Assembly: GCA_004553485.1 (NCBI GenBank)
Contig: SFLG01000058.1
Coordinates: 1 to 27,008 of the forward strand
Origin: Bacteroidales bacterium
GTDB taxonomy: Bacteria; Bacteroidota; Bacteroidia; Bacteroidales; Muribaculaceae
DNA length: 27,008 nucleotides
Direction: 5' to 3'
The notes beneath the pieces are model-generated. The model ran no database searches and was not told where the DNA came from. It saw nothing but the letters and a program-made list of their open reading frames with translations. A program made the position numbers and the translations under genes. Shown here in pieces: positions 22,721 to 27,008 of the stretch. The first letter of the stretch is position 1. Every line of letters begins with the position of its first letter.

Positions 22721-25700
22721 TCAATCAACGTATCCGCTCTTTTGCAGAACGGGGATAACTACTTCGTTGAGCAATCGCACGGCCTCCGTGGATGTGCGGC
22801 GCGACTCGCCCTGGACACCCGTGCGCTCCATACGCAGCGCCACGGCAAAGGTCTTGCCCGTCGAGGGGTTTTTGATGAAGCACATATACCAGGCGTCGTT
22901 CGACTTCTTGCCCAGGAGCTTCGAGAAGCGCTCGGGGGTGCCGGTCTTGCCGCCGATATTGCCTTTGAGGGCCGGCGACAGGCGTTTGTTGCCGATGTGC
23001 TTGTCCGACTCGCTCATCATCGCCGATTTTATCAGCTCGGCCGACCGTGCGTCCAGCACCTCGACAGGCTTGGCGACGGGCTCCCCGAGCAGATAGCGCG
23101 TGGGGGTGAGCTTGCCGCCGTTAGCGGCGATGGATGCCACGCGGGCCATGTTGAGGGGCGATGCCAGCAGGCCCGACTGGCCCCAGGCCAGGCCGGTCCA
23201 GTTCTGTATCGAACTCATTTTCTTGTCCGTACCGTCGCCCTTGTAATTGTTCATGTAGCGGCGGTAGTCGGCCAGACCGCCCTTGGCGAAGGTGTTCATA
23301 TAATCGGTGAGGCGATTCTTGGAGGCGGCGTCATACTCCGACATGTCGAAGAAGTACGAGTTTGCCGTGGGGCGCAGCGAGCAGTGGCCCACCGATGCAC
23401 CCACCATGCCGTAGATTTCGCCCAGCGGCTTGTACAGGTCCTTGTCGTTCAGCAGCATGATGAAGTAGCAGTTGGACGAGTAGCGGATGGCGTTCTCCAT
23501 ATAGGTGATGCGGCCGCCGTTGCGGTTGCTGCCGGGCCAGGATGTGTTGGGCTCATTGCCGGGGCCCTCGACGGTCATCTGGGGTTTGATTTCGTAGCCC
23601 GTGTCGTAGGCGGCGGGGCCGAGCTTGCGCAGGCCGGCCATGGCCGTCATCACCTTTGCCGTCGAGCCTGGAGCGGTCTGCAGCGACGTGCCCAGGTCGC
23701 GCTCGGTGAGGGGGACGCCGGGACGGCCCTCGGAGGGCAGCTCCAGACGGTCATACCCTAACTCGCGCAACATTATGATGGAGTCGGCGTCGGGAAGAGG
23801 ATAATTGGCCGAGGTCAGCATGTCGCCGTTGAGGGCGTCGAGGACGACAACGCTGGCACGCAGCTGTTTCTTGTTGGGATAGGTCTTGGGCAGATAGCTC
23901 GCCAGGGCCTCCTGCATGCGTGTCTGCAGGACGGCGTCGACGGCAAGCTGTATGTCGCGCGACTTGCGGTTGTTGTTGAAGTTTTTGACCCATTCGTTGT
24001 TGTAGGCCGACTGTTTGAGGGCCGGCAGCAGGAAGGAGTAGTCGTGCTTGCTGAACTTGAAGCCGGCGTCGCTGACGGGGGGCAGAAAGCGGTTGTACTT
24101 GTAGTCCGAGCCGTGCAGCTCGATGCGCTCGGCCTTGCTGTCGAGGCCGCGCAGGCTGTCCGACAGGCGGTTCTCGGCCAGGAAGCCCATCGGGGCGGCG
24201 CCCTTGAAGCTGGTGTAGGCGTCCGGGCGGTTGAGGTCGCCGACGATGAACACGAGGTTGCTGCCGAAGGGGTAGTAGCGCTTGAGGTACTGCGCCTTTA
24301 TCTGCGCCAGCTCGGGCAAGGCGATGCCGAGACTGTCGCGCACGCGCTCGTAGTCCTTGATGTCGGCGCGCTCCGAGGTGGCCAGAAGCAGGCCGTTGCG
24401 GTCGTAAATGTTGCCGCGGCCGAGCATGTCAAGAATCTGTTTGATGCGCGGGTTGTAGTCCATCACGCGCAGGCCCTGCGCCGTGGAGGTTATCGAGGGG
24501 CGTATCTTGGTGCTGTCGGCGGCGATGAGCTGGTAGTAGCCGTTGACGGCGATAACCACGGCGATGCTCACCACAAACAGTACCATACCGGCCAGGACGT
24601 TGCGGTAGAGGCTGCGGGCCTCGCGCACGTTGCGGTCGTCCTTGGCGCGGCTGTTGCTGACGACGAATGCTTTGAGGGCCTCGCGGCTGCCCCGGTGACG
24701 CGATATGGAGATGACGATGCCGTATGCCGCCAGTGCCGCCACGATGCTGGTGCCGCTGTAGCTCATAAAGGGCACGGGCACGCCCGACAGGGGAAGGACG
24801 CCCACGCTGCCCAGCGAGATGAACAGGAACTGGACGCCGGTGATGAGGCCCAGGCCCAGGCAGAGGTACATGGTGAACTTGTGTCCCGAGTACATCGCCG
24901 CCGAGGCCGTGCGCGAGATCAGGATGTAGAAGCATATCGCCACGAGCAGTATGCCCAGCCAGCCCATCTGCTCGCCCAGACTGCTGAGGATGAGGTCGGT
25001 ATGTCCGGCGGGGATGAAGTACGGGGCGCCTCCGCCGAGGCCCATGCCACTGAAGCCGCCGCTGGCGGTGCCCCAGAGGCCTTGGGCAATCTGGTCGCCC
25101 TGCGGGATGGCGTTGTCGAAGATGCCCGACCAGGCCATGTTGGTGCGGTTGAACAGGCGGTCGGCCATGTGCGGCAGGAAGGGGCGGATGAGGTAGCCGC
25201 CGACAAGGAACATCGACACGAGGGCGTTGAAGAACAGGGCGCTCTCATAGATGACCTTTTTCTTGCGGAAGAGTCCATAGCATATCCACAGCACGAACCA
25301 CAGGCCCACCGCCGTGAGGCGCACGACGGGCTGGCTGCTTATCATATAGGCCGCGCCCACCAGCAGGATGTAGGAGAAGACACCTAACATCAGCTGCGGG
25401 AAGTCGCGCCGCACAAGCGAGTACAGCATTATAAACGTGGCCAGGATGACGATGCCGGGACCCATGTCCTTGAGCATACCCAGGAAGAGCAGGCAGATGA
25501 AGGCGATGGCCACGAGCACGATGCCCGTTATCACCCACTGGCGACGCCGCGACAGCATGGTCAGCTGCTCGCCGTAGGTGCGGATGACGTCGCCTTCGAC
25601 AAAGAAGAAGAAGGCCATGAACACCACCATCAGGTATTTTATTACCTCGCTGGGCTGGAACTGGAAGCCGGGCAGGGCGATGTTGACCTTGGCGTCGCTG

Positions 25701-26971
25701 CCTTCGGGGGCCTGGCCGATGAGGACGAGGAGCACCATCAGCAGCACCGACGCAATAAGGAAGGGGTAGCCGGGAGCGGCGGCACGCAGGGCGCCGGCGC
25801 CTACCGAGCGGATGTTGCCGAAGCGCGAGCTGTAGCGCTGGAAAAGCTTGAGGTAGTTAAAGCTCGACAGCAGCATCAGCAGCGCGCAGCCTCCGGCGCA
25901 GTACCATATCATCTTGCTTGCGCTGAAGATGTCGGTGAGGGGGCGCATCTGGCCGTACAGAGTGAGGATGCCCATGCCCGTCAGCGTCATCAGCACCAGC
26001 AGCAGCATGAAGTCGGTGCTGCGGCCCTGGCGCCGGTCGAGGATGGCGGTGTACAGGAAGGTGACGAGCCAGCTGAGGATGAAGACGATGCAGCCGGTGC
26101 GCAGGGCGCCCAGGTAGTCGGCCGGACTGCGGGCGACGAGGGCGTTGTCGTTCTTCATGTGCAGGTAGGCCGAGCTTTTCAGCGGCGTTATGGTGTGGGG
26201 TTTCCGGGTGAAGTTGACGGTCTTGAAGCCGTCGGCCAGGGGACCGTCGGTGGTGCCCTTTTCGCGGCCGAACTGAAAGCCGCGGGCGATGGGCACGGCG
26301 CTGTACGACTTGCCGGCCGGGACGTGGAAGGTGGCGTTGCCGTCGTTGTCGGTGACGGCGAAGCCGACGGTGCGCGAGTAGTGCTCGGGCAGGTTGTCGA
26401 CCAGCACCGAGTCGTTCTGCCAGTGCTCGGTCAGGCGCACGGCCACGCCGGCAACGTCCTTGCCCTTGTTCTCCTTGCTGCCGTCGCTGACATGGACGCG
26501 GAAGGGTACGGTCTCGCTGTTCTCTTTGCCGAAGCTGCTGCTCAGTGTCTTTACGTCGATGCCGCTCCACTCCTCGTCCTGACCCAGAGCCTCGTAGCTG
26601 GTCTGCAGACGGGCCTTGAGCTCGCTGCCGCCGGCTTTCTCGATTTCTTCGGCGGGGATACCGAAGCGGTCCTGGCTGTTAAGGGCGCCAAGGTTGGGCA
26701 GCTGTTCGCCGCCGTTGATGCGCTCGGCGTACCATTTGGCCACAAAGGCGGCATCGACGGGATCGGCCATATAGCCGCCCTCGACAAAGAGCTTCTCGAG
26801 GGCCGCGGGGTCGACCTTGCCGTTCATCACGACGGTCTGCCCTTCCTTGATGCGCGTGTCAACCATTCCGAAGAACGGCGCGAGGTTGGACATCAGCGCC
26901 TTGACGCCGATGCAGAAGACGGCGGCAACAATCAGGAAGCCGACTATGCCTGTGCTTAAGTTCTTTTTCAT
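22721..26971 (-). CDS. SEDS glycosyltransferase (FtsW/RodA) fused to a penicillin-binding transpeptidase
   Basis: A 1416-residue inner-membrane protein that appears to combine both activities of a wall synthase. One N-terminal helix (residues 7-28) is followed by a periplasmic domain (about 30-270) with a Cna-B-like stretch (FAVTDNDGNATFHVPAGKSY). The SEDS core comes next (about 300-780): QFQPSEVIKYLMVV, DMGPGIVILATFIM, ASGGFSGMGLGGGAPYFIPA, the putative catalytic Asp659 in HTDLIL, and PLSGVPVPFMSYSGTS. A second anchor helix (LAGMVLFVVSIAVVIAV) leads to the PBP part: catalytic Ser1103 in PGSTAK (SxxK), S1165-S-N (SxN) and K1342-T-G. All three transpeptidase motifs are intact, so it should polymerise and crosslink peptidoglycan and bind beta-lactams. 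Separate proteins of about 400 and 600 residues are usual. It is the first complete gene of the kinase/FHA block. Confidence 0.94.
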   Translation of the reverse strand: MKKNLSTGIVGFLIVAAVFCIGVKALMSNLAPFFGMVDTRIKEGQTVVMNGKVDPAALEKLFVEGGYMADPVDAAFVAKWYAERINGGEQLPNLGALNSQDRFGIPAEEIEKAGGSELKARLQTSYEALGQDEEWSGIDVKTLSSSFGKENSETVPFRVHVSDGSKENKGKDVAGVAVRLTEHWQNDSVLVDNLPEHYSRTVGFAVTDNDGNATFHVPAGKSYSAVPIARGFQFGREKGTTDGPLADGFKTVNFTRKPHTITPLKSSAYLHMKNDNALVARSPADYLGALRTGCIVFILSWLVTFLYTAILDRRQGRSTDFMLLLVLMTLTGMGILTLYGQMRPLTDIFSASKMIWYCAGGCALLMLLSSFNYLKLFQRYSSRFGNIRSVGAGALRAAAPGYPFLIASVLLMVLLVLIGQAPEGSDAKVNIALPGFQFQPSEVIKYLMVVFMAFFFFVEGDVIRTYGEQLTMLSRRRQWVITGIVLVAIAFICLLFLGMLKDMGPGIVILATFIMLYSLVRRDFPQLMLGVFSYILLVGAAYMISSQPVVRLTAVGLWFVLWICYGLFRKKKVIYESALFFNALVSMFLVGGYLIRPFLPHMADRLFNRTNMAWSGIFDNAIPQGDQIAQGLWGTASGGFSGMGLGGGAPYFIPAGHTDLILSSLGEQMGWLGILLVAICFYILISRTASAAMYSGHKFTMYLCLGLGLITGVQFLFISLGSVGVLPLSGVPVPFMSYSGTSIVAALAAYGIVISISRHRGSREALKAFVVSNSRAKDDRNVREARSLYRNVLAGMVLFVVSIAVVIAVNGYYQLIAADSTKIRPSITSTAQGLRVMDYNPRIKQILDMLGRGNIYDRNGLLLATSERADIKDYERVRDSLGIALPELAQIKAQYLKRYYPFGSNLVFIVGDLNRPDAYTSFKGAAPMGFLAENRLSDSLRGLDSKAERIELHGSDYKYNRFLPPVSDAGFKFSKHDYSFLLPALKQSAYNNEWVKNFNNNRKSRDIQLAVDAVLQTRMQEALASYLPKTYPNKKQLRASVVVLDALNGDMLTSANYPLPDADSIIMLRELGYDRLELPSEGRPGVPLTERDLGTSLQTAPGSTAKVMTAMAGLRKLGPAAYDTGYEIKPQMTVEGPGNEPNTSWPGSNRNGGRITYMENAIRYSSNCYFIMLLNDKDLYKPLGEIYGMVGASVGHCSLRPTANSYFFDMSEYDAASKNRLTDYMNTFAKGGLADYRRYMNNYKGDGTDKKMSSIQNWTGLAWGQSGLLASPLNMARVASIAANGGKLTPTRYLLGEPVAKPVEVLDARSAELIKSAMMSESDKHIGNKRLSPALKGNIGGKTGTPERFSKLLGKKSNDAWYMCFIKNPSTGKTFAVALRMERTGVQGESRRTSTEAVRLLNEVVIPVLQKSGYVD

Positions 26972-27008
26972 CGTCCTTGTTTATCAGACTGTTGATTTGT
27001 CTCGGACT
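26968..27008 (-). CDS. Possible 3' end of an upstream gene overlapping the SEDS-PBP start
   Basis: On the minus strand one frame ends in SETNQQSDKQGR and a TGA that overlaps the SEDS-PBP ATG as ATGA. Another frame ends in VRDKSTV and a TGA. ATGA coupling is used elsewhere in this block, so the first is plausible, but 41 nt are too few to identify a gene. A PP2C phosphatase would fit the context, which is speculation. Confidence 0.2.
   Translation of the reverse strand, partial: SETNQQSDKQGR

Noticed and set aside
22698..22724. TTG start for the FHA protein overlapping the SEDS-PBP stop
   Set aside because: The ATG at 22697 nine codons downstream begins an amphipathic N-terminus directly; TTG starts are rare and the added residues (NKQANQKA) look like leader sequence.
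24044..25387. 447-codon plus-strand frame opposite the SEDS-PBP gene
   Set aside because: Antisense shadow; the sense frame carries SEDS and PBP motifs throughout.

Overview
The window looks like chromosomal DNA of a G+C-rich member of the Bacteroidota, order Bacteroidales (possibly Muribaculaceae-like; the family is a guess). The evidence is: several promoters matching the Bacteroidota pattern (-33 TTTG, about 19-20 nt, -7 TAnnTTTG), A-rich rather than Shine-Dalgarno leaders, a BspA-type leucine-rich-repeat protein, a DUF3078-type outer-membrane protein, a stand-alone Bacteroidales-type LpxA, and lipoprotein versions of RND adaptor and outer-membrane factor.

Layout. Minus strand 1-2219: the start of a PhoH-family ATPase (cut by the window edge) preceded by an ArnT-like membrane glycosyltransferase. 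Plus strand 2315-3015: a consensus promoter, a roughly 250-nt leader with a possible structured core, a 56-residue 2x[4Fe-4S] ferredoxin, a terminator, then a tRNA-Gly(CCC) with its own promoter and terminator. 3016-7004: an A+T-rich segment carrying one large secreted BspA-like protein, bracketed by two copies of a 41-nt hairpin repeat, the first right behind the tRNA. 7112-7687: a small Gly/Tyr/Pro-rich lipoprotein with a repeat-altered C-terminus. 7869-13998: a tripartite RND efflux operon (adaptor, HAE1 pump, OprM-type channel). 14048-15460: lpxA and ispF, two nucleotides apart, behind a near-perfect promoter whose -33 box lies in the terminator of the efflux operon. 15461-15675: convergent intergenic region with a perfect 24-bp palindrome.

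Minus strand 26971-15676 is one tightly packed, co-oriented block. In transcription order it reads: a 1416-residue fusion of a SEDS glycosyltransferase (FtsW/RodA) with a penicillin-binding transpeptidase; an FHA-domain protein; a membrane Ser/Thr kinase gene broken by an apparent 40-nt deletion; an intact paralogous kinase whose extracytoplasmic part resembles BatD; a DUF3078-type outer-membrane barrel; and two small secreted proteins. Gaps are 4-nt overlap to 69 nt.

This last block is the most interesting part. It is analogous in content to the actinobacterial fhaAB-pstP-rodA-pbpA-pknAB cluster: kinase and FHA signalling beside a SEDS/PBP wall-synthesis pair. Here the synthase pair is a single polypeptide, the kinases have an unusual catalytic loop (HNDLHSAN) and a large insert before it, and a BatD-like domain stands where PASTA repeats would be. 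A PP2C phosphatase would be expected nearby; if present it lies beyond the right edge.
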